In this document: positions 8,847 to 17,675 of the stretch, piece after piece | How the letters are laid out: each line of letters begins with the position of its first letter | Position numbering within the stretch: position 1 is the first letter of the stretch | Translations under genes and position numbers: made by a program | DNA from: Acidimicrobiales bacterium | GTDB lineage: Bacteria; Actinomycetota; Acidimicrobiia; Acidimicrobiales; JAKAVM01 | Assembly: GCA_027452005.1 (NCBI GenBank) | Contig: DAIDHF010000001.1 | Coordinates: forward strand, 85,410 to 149,348 | Reading direction: 5' to 3' | DNA length: 63,939 nucleotides | Notes under the pieces: model-generated | What the model saw: the letters and a program-made list of their open reading frames with translations, nothing else | Told to the model about the DNA's origin: nothing | Databases searched by the model: none

Positions 8847-8871
8847 ACGTTATTGAATCGGCTCTAGATTA

Positions 8872-9651
8872 GTGCAGTCAATCTTTAGAGTATATCCTGC
8901 TATAGATATAATTGACGGACAGTGTGTTCGACTTTTGCAAGGCAATTTTTCAGCCGTTACAAAGTACGGCGATCCAGTAGAGGTTGCCAAGGAATTCTTA
9001 CACCAGAAGATGTCGTGGATTCATGTTGTTGATCTAGATGCCGCTAGGACTGGTGTTCAAACAAATCGTTCTGTCGTAAATAAGATTGCTGCGCTTTGCA
9101 GGCAATTGAATACAAAGCTGCAAGTTGGTGGTGGGATAAGAAGCATTGACGTGGCAGTAGATATGTTGTCCTCGGGGGTTGATCGTATCGTGATTGGCAC
9201 TGCTGCTATCTCAAATCCGTCTTTCATTGAGGAACTATCAAGGCAATTTCCTGGCCGTGTTGCTATTGGGCTGGACTATAGACGGTCCTTGCACGACTAC
9301 GATTCTAATATATCTGAAGAGCTTTACGTAGCTATTCATGGATGGGAGTCCACAAGTAAAGTGTTGGTAGAGACAGTCTTAGAGATGTTTGAGTCTAGCG
9401 ATATATTTGGTTATATTGCTACTGACATTTCGCGTGACGGAAATCTAGTTGGATGCGATATTCCTGGGCTATTCACAATTGCTTCTTCAACTAAGAAGTC
9501 TGTTATTGCATCAGGGGGTATTTCCAGCATTGAAGATATTAGAGATCTGCAGCGTCAATCCAACGCGACTAAAAATTTAGTTGGAGTTATTGTTGGAAAA
9601 GCGTTGCATGATAGGAAGCTCAAATTTGAAGAGCTAAGCGAGTATTTGTGA
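8872..9651 (+). CDS. hisA: Phosphoribosylformimino-AICAR phosphate isomerase
   Basis: HisA catalyses the Amadori rearrangement of ProFAR to PRFAR. The 259-residue TIM barrel has both catalytic Asp motifs, [17 protein letters not shown] and ATDISRDG, and the phosphate sites VGGGIRS and [12 protein letters not shown]. In many actinobacteria this protein is the dual-function PriA that also replaces TrpF. Here a separate trpF exists at 16858-17493, so an ordinary HisA role is enough, although dual activity cannot be excluded. The stop overlaps the hisF start as GTGA. Confidence 0.92.
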   Translation: MQSIFRVYPAIDIIDGQCVRLLQGNFSAVTKYGDPVEVAKEFLHQKMSWIHVVDLDAARTGVQTNRSVVNKIAALCRQLNTKLQVGGGIRSIDVAVDMLSSGVDRIVIGTAAISNPSFIEELSRQFPGRVAIGLDYRRSLHDYDSNISEELYVAIHGWESTSKVLVETVLEMFESSDIFGYIATDISRDGNLVGCDIPGLFTIASSTKKSVIASGGISSIEDIRDLQRQSNATKNLVGVIVGKALHDRKLKFEELSEYL

Positions 9652-10430
9652 GAACTATTAGAATTATTCCGTGTCTTGATGTTGATGAGGGCAGAGTAGT
9701 AAAAGGGGTTCGATTCTTAGATCTGGTTGACGCAGGCGATCCAAGTAAACTCGCACGAGCATACGATGAAGAAGGGGCTGATGAGCTCGTATTCTTGGAT
9801 ATTACGGCATCTAGCGGAAATCGTGAGATTATCTTAGATGTTGTAGAAAGAACAGCATCTCAAGTATTTATTCCCTTGACAGTGGGTGGTGGCATTAGAA
9901 CAGTTGAAGATGCTCGGAAGATCTTAAGAAACGGTGCTGATAAGGTTGCGATAAACTCTCAAGCCGTGGCCAGGCCGGCCCTTATCTCTGAAATTGCTGG
10001 TGAATTTGGTAGTCAGTGTGTGGTGGTTGCCATTGATGCAAAGCACGTTCTAAATGGTTCAGGAGATATCTCAGATCAAAACTCATGGGAAGTATATGTG
10101 AAGGGGGGGAGGGTGCCTACGGCAATTGATGTGCTCAAATGGGCTACTGAGTGTCAAGAACGTGGAGCTGGCGAGCTTCTCATTACCTCCATGGATAGAG
10201 ACGGGACGAAAGCCGGATATGACATTGACCTAATGAGAGAGATATCTTCCCTCGTAACAGTTCCAATAATCGCAAGCGGGGGAGTTGGTGAGCCAGAAGA
10301 CTTTCTCATTGGTGCCAGAGAGGGCAAAGCCGATGGACTTTTGGCGGCATCAGTGTTTCACTTCGGTGAGTGTTCTATTAGCCAAGTAAAGAAATACCTA
10401 TTAGATAATGAGATTATGGTTCGTCTCTAA
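9648..10430 (+). CDS. hisF: Imidazole glycerol phosphate synthase, cyclase subunit
   Basis: HisF joins ammonia from HisH to PRFAR, giving imidazoleglycerol phosphate and AICAR. The first strand [15 protein letters not shown], the DITASS segment, [11 protein letters not shown], the second catalytic Asp in [13 protein letters not shown] and the phosphate loop [12 protein letters not shown] are all present. The length of 260 residues is normal. The start is GTG in a 4-nt overlap with hisA. Confidence 0.95.
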   Translation: MRTIRIIPCLDVDEGRVVKGVRFLDLVDAGDPSKLARAYDEEGADELVFLDITASSGNREIILDVVERTASQVFIPLTVGGGIRTVEDARKILRNGADKVAINSQAVARPALISEIAGEFGSQCVVVAIDAKHVLNGSGDISDQNSWEVYVKGGRVPTAIDVLKWATECQERGAGELLITSMDRDGTKAGYDIDLMREISSLVTVPIIASGGVGEPEDFLIGAREGKADGLLAASVFHFGECSISQVKKYLLDNEIMVRL

Positions 10431-10450
10431 AAGGACGATATTCTAAGTAC

Positions 10451-10801
10451 ATGGGACCCAGGGCAACGGACAAAATAAAGCAAAAAGAATCCAAACAGCC
10501 AATTACAATGCTTTCAGATCGAATTCTTGTACAAATTCCTTTATCCGAGGGAGAAAGAAGATCCAGAGCTGGGATTCTTATACCTGCTACGGCGCAAGTG
10601 TCCAAGCGTCTTTCCTGGGCAGAGGCTGTAGCGGTGGGTCCTCATGTTAGATCAGTCAAAACTGGTGATACGGTTTTGTTCAATCCAGAAGATAGATATG
10701 AAGTCGATGTTCGGGGGGAAGAATACTTGATTCTTAGAGAGCGTGACATACATGCTGTAGCATCCGAAAGGATTCAAGATGGTACTGGGCTGTATCTGTA
10801 A
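10451..10801 (+). CDS. GroES-like (Cpn10-fold) protein inside the his block
   Basis: The 116-residue protein matches Cpn10 across nearly its length: SDRILVQIP at the start of the fold, GILIPATAQ where GroES carries its mobile loop, AVAVGPHVRSVKTGDTVLFN, and EEYLILRERDIHAV at the end. It has an N-terminal extension of about 19 basic residues and a short C-terminal tail. The mobile-loop region differs from the GroEL-binding consensus, so a GroEL partnership is not certain. No groEL is in the window. An internal ATG at residue 20 (MLSDRILV) is an alternative start giving a standard-sized Cpn10. It lies between hisF and hisI, probably co-transcribed. Confidence 0.75.
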   Translation: MGPRATDKIKQKESKQPITMLSDRILVQIPLSEGERRSRAGILIPATAQVSKRLSWAEAVAVGPHVRSVKTGDTVLFNPEDRYEVDVRGEEYLILRERDIHAVASERIQDGTGLYL

Positions 10802-10821
10802 GTACCTACACTCAATACATT

Positions 10822-11226
10822 GTGAAAGATATTAATGAATTACTTGATTGCGAACAAATGATAGAACCAGTTGTAATGGAGTTGTCGAATGAAATAGTGG
10901 ACAACTTGGTCTTTAACTCAGATGGACTTATTCCAGCGATTGCACAGGATTTTCGATCGGGAAAAGTACTCATGATGGCCTGGATGGACAAAGAAGCATT
11001 GAGTAAGACCTGCGCTACAGGTAGAATGTGGTATTGGAGTCGGTCACGCAAAGAGTATTGGTGCAAGGGAGAATCCTCTGGTGACCGGCAATGGGTTCGT
11101 AGAATTCTTGTCGATTGTGATCAAGATGTTCTTTTATTTGAGATTGAACAAGAGGGAAGGGGAGCGTGTCATACCGGACAGGAGAGCTGCTTCTATCGAA
11201 ACCTCAGTGAAGCTGGAAGACGATAA
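10822..11226 (+). CDS. hisI: Phosphoribosyl-AMP cyclohydrolase
   Basis: The enzyme opens the adenine ring of phosphoribosyl-AMP in the third histidine step. Motifs seen are VLMMAWMDKEAL, the substrate region WYWSRSRKEYW, GESSGDRQWV, and the zinc/magnesium site DCDQDVLLF with RGACHTGQESCFYR. No HisE domain is fused, and neither hisE nor hisG occurs in the window. The GTG at 10822 gives an N-terminal extension of about 25 residues relative to short HisI proteins; a later start at the Met near residue 14 is possible. Confidence 0.92.
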   Translation: MKDINELLDCEQMIEPVVMELSNEIVDNLVFNSDGLIPAIAQDFRSGKVLMMAWMDKEALSKTCATGRMWYWSRSRKEYWCKGESSGDRQWVRRILVDCDQDVLLFEIEQEGRGACHTGQESCFYRNLSEAGRR

Positions 11227-11246
11227 AGCGATAGCAACTACTACTC

Positions 11247-12845
11247 ATGCTTAACATCGATTTAGAGACTTTTTGCATGCTGGCAAGTAAATTCAATATT
11301 GTGCCGGTAATAAAGAGTTATACCGGAGACATGCTAACTCCCGTTGGAGCTCTATTGAGTCTTCGAGGTGACAGCACAGTTTTAGCCCAAGAGGGAATAT
11401 CGGGCTCTAGCACGCCTTGCGACGATAGATTATTTCTTTTTGAATCAGTTGAACATTCAAATCGGTGGGGAAGATATTCCTTTGTTGGCCTTAACCCTTT
11501 GTCGACGTATGTGTCGCGGGGATTTGAAGTTGCCTGCGAAGGTAAGGCCATAGATGACGTACCACTCGACAAGGGGATGTTGTGTACTCTTGACTCGATT
11601 GTGAATACATTCAGTCCACCGGCGAATGTATGGAATTTTCAACATGATGACTACCCAGGCCTAATAAGTGGGATGCTTGGATATCTTGGCTATGACGTTG
11701 TTCGTGAGATCGAACAATTGGGTAGCCCTCCATGCGACGATCTGGATGTTCCTGACGCAATAATGTCGGTAGTGGGAGACGTTATTGTCTTTGACCATTT
11801 TCGCCAACAGATGTTTATTGTCTCTAATACATTTATTGAGTCTGGTCCTAACGCCAATATGGAGATGAGTTACCACAGAGCTATTGATCGGATTGCTAGT
11901 ATTGAAGAAAAGCTTCGTAATCCTATTAGTGCTCGAACCGATTTCTTCTTGCCGACTCCACAAGTGTTTGATACAGCTGAGCTGTTTTCTCGGGTGCGAA
12001 GACGAATGTCGGCGGACCAATTTGAACTCGCAGTAAGAACAGCAAAGGAGCATATTCTCTCAGGGAATGCTTTTCAGATTGTCCTTTCTCAGAGATTTGA
12101 CCTGTCGGGTCATTGCGATCCATTGCTGGCATACCGGTATCTCCGTCAAGTAAACCCTAGTCCGTATATGTTTGTGCTTGCCAACAAGGAGGTAACCTTA
12201 GTCGGTTCTTCACCTGAACCTCTTGTAAAGCTACAAAATTCTAAAGTTATATCCAGACCAATTGCCGGAACTAGAAGACGGGGGAGCACAATCGTTGAGG
12301 ATCAACGACTAGGTGCAGAACTAAAGGAGGATCCTAAGGAGCTCGCTGAACATACGATGTTAGTAGATTTGGCTAGGAATGATATAGGTCGGGTATGCGA
12401 GTTTGGAACGGAGCGTGTAGAGGAACTCATGACCCTCGAACATTACAGCCATGTAATGCATCTAACCTCTCAAGTTTCGGGCACTATTTGCAGTGACAAG
12501 ACGAGTGTTGATCTACTACGGGCCACGTTGCCAGCCGGTACGGTTTCTGGCGCCCCAAAGGTATCAGCAATGAAAATTATTGACGAGCTTGAAGTATCCA
12601 AGCGAGGTCCATATGCAGGTGTAGTAGGATATCTCGACTTCAATCGCAATCTGGATACGGCAATTACTATTCGAACTATGTGTTTTGATAAAGGTGGGAA
12701 TGTATCCGTACAAGCGGGTGCTGGGATAGTTGCAGATAGTGACCCAGGGTTAGAAGACCGTGAATGTTGCAACAAGGCAACAGCTTTGTTGGCGGCAGCG
12801 ATGAACGCCATCAAGGCACAAGAGCAATTAGAACAACAACTCTAG
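11247..12845 (+). CDS. trpE: Anthranilate synthase component I
   Basis: TrpE makes anthranilate from chorismate using ammonia from TrpG. The N-terminal regulatory part has FLFESVEHSNRWGRYSF, the place where the Trp-binding LLES motif lies in feedback-inhibited enzymes. The chorismate-binding domain shows SSPEPLVKL, SRPIAGTRRRG, DLARNDIGRV, and GTVSGAPKVSAMKIIDELE. The length of 532 residues is normal. trpG and trpD are not found in the window, so their products must come from elsewhere. The gene starts 20 nt after hisI, probably as part of the same transcript. Confidence 0.94.
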   Translation: MLNIDLETFCMLASKFNIVPVIKSYTGDMLTPVGALLSLRGDSTVLAQEGISGSSTPCDDRLFLFESVEHSNRWGRYSFVGLNPLSTYVSRGFEVACEGKAIDDVPLDKGMLCTLDSIVNTFSPPANVWNFQHDDYPGLISGMLGYLGYDVVREIEQLGSPPCDDLDVPDAIMSVVGDVIVFDHFRQQMFIVSNTFIESGPNANMEMSYHRAIDRIASIEEKLRNPISARTDFFLPTPQVFDTAELFSRVRRRMSADQFELAVRTAKEHILSGNAFQIVLSQRFDLSGHCDPLLAYRYLRQVNPSPYMFVLANKEVTLVGSSPEPLVKLQNSKVISRPIAGTRRRGSTIVEDQRLGAELKEDPKELAEHTMLVDLARNDIGRVCEFGTERVEELMTLEHYSHVMHLTSQVSGTICSDKTSVDLLRATLPAGTVSGAPKVSAMKIIDELEVSKRGPYAGVVGYLDFNRNLDTAITIRTMCFDKGGNVSVQAGAGIVADSDPGLEDRECCNKATALLAAAMNAIKAQEQLEQQL

Positions 12846-12846
12846 A

Positions 12847-13806
12847 GTGTCGGCGATTGTTAGCCTTCTTGGCGAAAATGGAGCTGATAGTATCTATCAG
12901 TCGATTACCTTGGTATCGGCAGTATCAGTTACAGGCAAAGATGCTGCTAGCTTTCTCCAAGGCCAGTTATCTCAAGATATAGAGTCAATGAATCCTGGCC
13001 AAGTTAGAAAGTCATTGTTGCTACGCCCGGATGGAAAATTGGGGTATTTGATCTATGTTTATCGCAAAGATAATGGCTTTCATATCTTCAATCCGTTCTC
13101 GTTCGAACAAAATATATTGGAACGGCTGAAACAATACCGCATAAGGGTAAAAGTAGAATTTGACATATCTGAGCTGGAGATCTCTATATTGGCTGGAACG
13201 AGACGAGAATTGGAGAGTCGCAATCTAAAAATTGGTTCACCTATGGGGAGAATCGCTCTTGGGGGAAGGAATCAGGAAGACGAGTTGACGAGCACAATTG
13301 ATGCGAACCTCTTTGTAGATGAAATAGATCCTCTGGCTGCGAATGGACGTCTCAGAATTGAAGAACTGGAACTACTGCGCATTATTGTTGGGGAGCCCAA
13401 GAACGGGGTAGACCTAAAGCCAGGCATGTTCCCACATGAACTAGGTTGTCTAGATGAATTTGTAAGCTTTAGCAAGGGATGTTATACCGGTCAAGAACTT
13501 GTCGAGAGGGTATCTTCACGACATTCCAGTGCTCCTCGACGTTTAACTTGGTTGATGGGTAAATTATCAGATGCTTCAGATATCTGTGATGTAGTTGTTG
13601 AAGGCATGGGAGTCATTGAAGGTTTGCAGATGGAAGTTCATAGTGACGATGACGCGATTGGAGAGGTAACTAGTCTAGCCTACGTAGCTGGCAGAGTGTT
13701 TTGCCTTGCACTCGTCAATCGGGGCCGTAAGATAGCTGATACTATCAAGATTCTAGGTGACAATGGCGTTTTGGAAGTCAATCGTGAACCGCGTGCCAGT
13801 GTCTAA
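12847..13806 (+). CDS. ygfZ: YgfZ/GcvT-type folate-binding protein
   Basis: The 319-residue protein has the signature KGCYTGQELVERV (the YgfZ K-G-C-Y-x-G-Q-E motif). Its GcvT-like N-terminus begins VSVTGKDAASFLQGQLSQDI. YgfZ-family proteins bind tetrahydrofolate and support assembly or repair of certain iron-sulfur enzymes. The start is GTG, one base after the trpE stop. The 3' end overlaps the convergent histidine kinase gene by 54 bp. Confidence 0.85.
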   Translation: MSAIVSLLGENGADSIYQSITLVSAVSVTGKDAASFLQGQLSQDIESMNPGQVRKSLLLRPDGKLGYLIYVYRKDNGFHIFNPFSFEQNILERLKQYRIRVKVEFDISELEISILAGTRRELESRNLKIGSPMGRIALGGRNQEDELTSTIDANLFVDEIDPLAANGRLRIEELELLRIIVGEPKNGVDLKPGMFPHELGCLDEFVSFSKGCYTGQELVERVSSRHSSAPRRLTWLMGKLSDASDICDVVVEGMGVIEGLQMEVHSDDDAIGEVTSLAYVAGRVFCLALVNRGRKIADTIKILGDNGVLEVNREPRASV

Positions 13807-15288
13807 GTCTGTTGGCGAATCAACCCGAATCTGGTGACCCATTGCCTCCACGAGTTGGACCACGATTGCCAGGCCTAGTCCGCTTCCTAACTTCCTGGCT
13901 GGTTTTTGATAAGATTGATAAAGTCGCTCGAATATATATGGAAGATCCTTTTTGGGAATCCCGGGTCCATCATCTTGTATTTGAAGACTACAAGTATTTG
14001 TGGAGTCTAAAACTATGCTTACTTTTACGTGAGATTTAGCGAATTTGTAAGAATTTTCGACCAAGTTTCCTAGTACTTGCAGAAGGCGATCGGAGTCACC
14101 GGTGACTTGTACTCTCGGAAGCTCTTCATTACTTAGCTCCAAGGTTAGATTAGCATCGCGATAAATTGGATAAAACGACTGGACTGCCTTGGCGACGATT
14201 TCTCGCAAGTCAACCTGAACTAAGTTCATTGAAAATGAGCGCGTATCTAATTTTGCAAGATCCAGCAGGTCGGCTACAAGACGCTCAAGTCTTTTGGACT
14301 CTTCAGATATCACTGAAGCTGCTTGAGATGGATCAGAAATAACGCCTTCGATGATTGCGTCTGAATATCCTCGAATCGATGTTAGTGGTGTACGTAGATC
14401 ATGAGAAATTGAAAGTAGGAAATTATGTTCAGAGTCCTTTGCAGCTCCCAATTCATGGGCCATTGCATTGATCGATCTAGCAAGAGACTCCGTTTCAGCG
14501 TAGTCCATGTGATTGATAGGGACCCTCGATTCCAGTCGACCGTGAGCAATCTTAGTCGTAGTATCACTAATAAGTGTTAAGGATTTTGCCAGGTTGCGAG
14601 ATATCCAAATTGAAAGCAAAAATGCGACCACAACTGCAATCAGTGCAGTAAAAAACAAATATCGTACAATTCGAGTAGACGTATCTAATTTAGATGTTAA
14701 AATCACGAGGATACCTTGACAGCTCGAACAGCTTGATGCCGGCATAACTACTTTTGCTGACTTATTTGTGGTAGCAATTGCAATGCACCTGTCTAGGCGA
14801 ACCGCAAAGCGGTACCCACTTGGACAAGATGTAAAAATTATCGAGTCAGAAGTTGACATTGCAGAATAGACCGTAGTTCCACTTACACCAGTAATTGGTT
14901 GATTAGCGAGTATTTGACTAGGTGGAAATGATCCTGGGCTCAAACCAGATGGTAAGGAGCTCGTAAAAGAACCGAGCGTCATTCCGAGTAGTAGATTTCC
15001 GGTCGAATTATACGGAACAAGATAACTTCCTGATATTCCAGCGATTCTGGCTATTGTAGTGAATGCATTTGCCCGCTGAATTGTGCCTAAATTCAGTGCG
15101 TAAGTGGATACTTGTCCAGCAAGCTGTTGTTCCTGACTTGACAGTACATTACGGTTTTCAAGAAGAGCTACCCCAAAACCAGAAAGCAAAAGGACCATTA
15201 TTGAGAGCCCTATCAGCCATTCAACTAGCCGTGTCCGTAGGTGAACCTTTCTGGATGAAATATCCGGCGATCGGACCGCTTTTGTCAT
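13753..15288 (-). CDS. Sensor histidine kinase with four-cysteine external domain
   Basis: The 511-residue kinase has TM1 near residues 21-43, an extracytoplasmic region to about 208, and TM2 near 209-229. A HAMP linker follows, then the DHp helix with phospho-acceptor His296 in SISHDLRTPLTS. The ATPase domain has N (LVENSYKFA), G1 (DDGPGIP), F (YIFERLYQ) and G2 (GSGLGLAIV) boxes. The external domain contains Cys155, Cys168, Cys187 and Cys190, the last two as CSSC, which could form disulfides or bind metal. The start ATG overlaps the stop of the response regulator (ATGA). The signal sensed is unknown. Confidence 0.9.
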   Translation of the reverse strand: MTKAVRSPDISSRKVHLRTRLVEWLIGLSIMVLLLSGFGVALLENRNVLSSQEQQLAGQVSTYALNLGTIQRANAFTTIARIAGISGSYLVPYNSTGNLLLGMTLGSFTSSLPSGLSPGSFPPSQILANQPITGVSGTTVYSAMSTSDSIIFTSCPSGYRFAVRLDRCIAIATTNKSAKVVMPASSCSSCQGILVILTSKLDTSTRIVRYLFFTALIAVVVAFLLSIWISRNLAKSLTLISDTTTKIAHGRLESRVPINHMDYAETESLARSINAMAHELGAAKDSEHNFLLSISHDLRTPLTSIRGYSDAIIEGVISDPSQAASVISEESKRLERLVADLLDLAKLDTRSFSMNLVQVDLREIVAKAVQSFYPIYRDANLTLELSNEELPRVQVTGDSDRLLQVLGNLVENSYKFAKSHVKVSIVLDSTNTCSLQIQDDGPGIPKKDLPYIFERLYQSYQKPARKLGSGLGLAIVVQLVEAMGHQIRVDSPTDLDTGTRFTIDFQNAIVT

Positions 15289-15971
15289 GTTAGGCGATAT
15301 CCAACTCCCCAGACGGTCTCCAATTTGAATACATCCCCAAACTTCTTGCGTAACTGCCTGACATGAACGTCAACAGTACGCTCATCTCCGAACCAACCTG
15401 GTTCCCATGCCCCGTCAAGGATTTGTCGTCGTGAAAGAGCTACACCTTTTCTTTGAAGTAAAAATATCAATAGATCAAATTCCTGTGATGTTACTTCCAC
15501 TGTGCGATTACACATTTGAACACTTCTTGCAGCCACGTTAACGCAGATTGGTCCGTAGGAAATTTGTGGTTCATCTGAACTCGCAAATTCTACACGGCGA
15601 AGCAAAGCCCTGACCCGAGCGCAAAGTTCACGGGCAGAAAAGGGCTTTGTTATATAATCATCAGCGCCAATCTCTAAACCGAGTACTCGATCGATTTCTG
15701 AGTCCCTGGCAGTCAGAAAAATTATCGGGATCCTAGAGGAGGTTCTAATTGTCTGACAAACCCTAAATCCATCCGTATCGCCAGCCAATCCTATGTCAAG
15801 GATTACTAACCGGGGACTTTCCCGGCGAATAAGCTCCAAGGCATCCCTACCATTATCGGCCAATAATACCCGGAATCCGTCTTTACGTAAATATGTTGAA
15901 ATTAGGTCTGCAATGTTAGAGTCGTCTTCAACACAGATTATGGTTCCGGTTTCAACTGCGATATTTGTCAT
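15285..15971 (-). CDS. OmpR/PhoB-family response regulator
   Basis: The 228-residue regulator has a receiver domain (residues 10-125) with acidic pocket VEDD, phospho-acceptor Asp59 in LVILDIG, Thr in IFLTARD and Lys in YITKPF. A C-terminal winged-helix DNA-binding domain ends with the typical ERTVDVHVRQLRKKFG and VWGVGYRLT. It is the partner of the downstream kinase, with coupled translation. It is divergent from trpC with a 77-bp gap holding a 9-bp inverted repeat, a candidate target for autoregulation. Targets are unknown. Confidence 0.92.
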   Translation of the reverse strand: MTNIAVETGTIICVEDDSNIADLISTYLRKDGFRVLLADNGRDALELIRRESPRLVILDIGLAGDTDGFRVCQTIRTSSRIPIIFLTARDSEIDRVLGLEIGADDYITKPFSARELCARVRALLRRVEFASSDEPQISYGPICVNVAARSVQMCNRTVEVTSQEFDLLIFLLQRKGVALSRRQILDGAWEPGWFGDERTVDVHVRQLRKKFGDVFKLETVWGVGYRLT

Positions 15972-16014
15972 GTGATATTAGAGTTAGATGTCATGGTATT
16001 TGTTCAAATAATAA

Positions 16015-16040
16015 TTTAGCCCAAATCAATCTGGGCTAAA
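16015..16040. promoter_or_regulatory. Perfect 9-bp inverted repeat upstream of trpC
   Basis: TTTAGCCCA (16015-16023) and TGGGCTAAA (16032-16040) are perfect complements separated by 8 nt. The repeat lies between the divergent response regulator gene and trpC, 9 nt before the trpC GTG. It could be an operator for the two-component regulator, or a hairpin in the trpC leader close enough to affect ribosome access. Both roles are inferred. Confidence 0.5.
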
Positions 16041-16048
16041 GTGTATAT

Positions 16049-16861
16049 GTGGCAAATGGTCCCACCTACTTAGATAATATCCTTGAATACCACCGGAAGC
16101 GGGCTCAAGATGACGTGCGACCGATTGAGAAGTTGCGCCGTACCGCCGAGGTCATGAAATCTACTAAAGATTTCAATTCGGCACTTTCTCGGCCTGGCTT
16201 GCTGAGTTTAATCGCCGAAGTCAAGAGGCGGTCGCCCTCTAAGGGAGACATTGACATTGACCTTGACCCTCTAGAGCTATCGGCAGAGTACGAGCAGTGT
16301 GGGGCAAGTGCAATTTCTGTCCTTACAGACCAAGAGTTTTTTGGAGGTAGCCTGGATGATCTAGAACAAGTTAGCAGCGCTCGAAATATCCCGGTTTTGC
16401 GAAAAGATTTTACAGTTTGCGAGCGAGATATTTATCAAGCGCGTATCAGTGGAGCAGATGCCGTATTGCTTATTGTCAGTGCATTGGATAAATGCCAACT
16501 ACTTGACTACTACCAGATCGTAAGTGGACTTGGGATGTCTGCATTGATTGAAGTTCATGATGAGCATGAACTTGAAGTAGCTCTTGAGGTTGGGGTGAAA
16601 ATAGTTGGAGTCAACCAACGAGATTTATATTCCTTCGACGTAGACCCTACCCTGGCTGAACGTTTGGTCAGCCTTATACCAATCAATGTAACCAAGGTTG
16701 CTGAATCTGGAATATTGCTACCTGGTCAGGCAGATAGTTTGGCTGCCTGTGGATATGACTCCGTGTTGATCGGCCAAGCATTGGTTCAGAGCTCAAATCG
16801 ACAGGAGTTTATTACGGCGGTTCTTTCTTCTCCCAAGAGGACTTTGGGAGAGTATTCGTGA
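16049..16861 (+). CDS. trpC: Indole-3-glycerol phosphate synthase
   Basis: The enzyme closes the pyrrole ring of indole-3-glycerol phosphate in tryptophan synthesis. Family motifs are clear: LIAEVKRRSPSKGDI (catalytic Glu and Lys), SVLTDQEFFGGSLDDL, VLRKDFTV, LIEVHDEHEL, VGVNQRDL and VAESGI. The length of 270 residues is normal. The start is GTG at 16049. The stop overlaps the trpF start as GTGA, so the two are translationally coupled. Confidence 0.95.
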   Translation: MANGPTYLDNILEYHRKRAQDDVRPIEKLRRTAEVMKSTKDFNSALSRPGLLSLIAEVKRRSPSKGDIDIDLDPLELSAEYEQCGASAISVLTDQEFFGGSLDDLEQVSSARNIPVLRKDFTVCERDIYQARISGADAVLLIVSALDKCQLLDYYQIVSGLGMSALIEVHDEHELEVALEVGVKIVGVNQRDLYSFDVDPTLAERLVSLIPINVTKVAESGILLPGQADSLAACGYDSVLIGQALVQSSNRQEFITAVLSSPKRTLGEYS

Positions 16862-17493
16862 CTGAGTCGGGTTCAGTGTTCGTGAAGATTTGCGGGACGA
16901 CCAATGAAGAAGACGCACTCTTGTCACTGGCAATGGGGGCTGACGCGATTGGGTTTGTATTCGCCAATTCGCCACGACAAGTTACGCCTTCTCACGTTGC
17001 TCAGATCATCAGACGTCTGCCCACTGAGTCTCTGAGTATAGGGGTCTTTACCAAACAGAGTGTTGATGAGGTTCTTTCAATAGTAGATGAGACCTCATTA
17101 CGCGGTGTACAATTACACGGTTCTTGGACACCACAAGAGTGTCGAAAGCTCTCTGAATTTCTAGACATAACTATTTTAGCCTTCCAGGCGACCGAGTCAG
17201 GTCATGACCTCACCACTACTGATTACCAGGTCGATTGCATTTTACTTGATTCGTCGAGTCCTGGAAGTGGGGAGATATTTGACTGGGAGCAAACAGTGGG
17301 AGTCAGCCCGAGTTCAAAAATAATTGTTTCGGGAGGGCTGGGTCCTGAGAATGTGGCTAGCGCTATAGAAGTCCTAAATCCTTGGGGTGTGGATGCTGTG
17401 TCGAAACTGGAGAGCGTTCCAGGGCGAAAGGACCCCATCAAGGTTAGAGAATTTATAAGAAATGCCCGAATTGCTGGGTCTCATAGAATTTGA
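16858..17493 (+). CDS. trpF: Phosphoribosylanthranilate isomerase
   Basis: TrpF performs the Amadori rearrangement before TrpC. The 211-residue TIM barrel shows VKICGTTNEEDA with the catalytic Cys, ADAIGFVFANSPRQV, GVQLHG, ILLDSSSPGSGE with the catalytic Asp, and VSGGLGPENV. The C-terminal phosphate site reads AVSKLESVPGRKD where most TrpF have a Ser-Ser-Gly-Val-Glu type sequence, a small deviation. Many actinobacteria lack trpF and use PriA instead, so a dedicated trpF is noteworthy. It is coupled to trpC. Confidence 0.9.
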   Translation: MTESGSVFVKICGTTNEEDALLSLAMGADAIGFVFANSPRQVTPSHVAQIIRRLPTESLSIGVFTKQSVDEVLSIVDETSLRGVQLHGSWTPQECRKLSEFLDITILAFQATESGHDLTTTDYQVDCILLDSSSPGSGEIFDWEQTVGVSPSSKIIVSGGLGPENVASAIEVLNPWGVDAVSKLESVPGRKDPIKVREFIRNARIAGSHRI

Positions 17494-17675
17494 AATATCT
17501 TCTCAAGTTTGAGTTCATGTCTGTCGATAAGGCTCGGGTTTATACTGCCAGATTCAGTCAGTATCTTGGTACGGGGTCTTGAGTGAAGCTGGACAAGAAA
17601 AACTCGTATTTGTTTTGACGTAGTTGGTATATAGTGGTTGTGTGGTGAGTTTTTGTATTGCCCAGGAGGAACACC

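Noticed and set aside
8872..9651. PriA (bifunctional HisA/TrpF) instead of HisA
   Set aside because: A separate, complete trpF is present in the window, so dual function is not needed; it cannot be fully excluded by sequence alone.
17494..17675. Possible Trp attenuator or T-box leader before trpB
   Set aside because: No short frame with tandem Trp codons, no T-box core sequence and no terminator/antiterminator pair could be found; only a short 5-bp inverted repeat is present.
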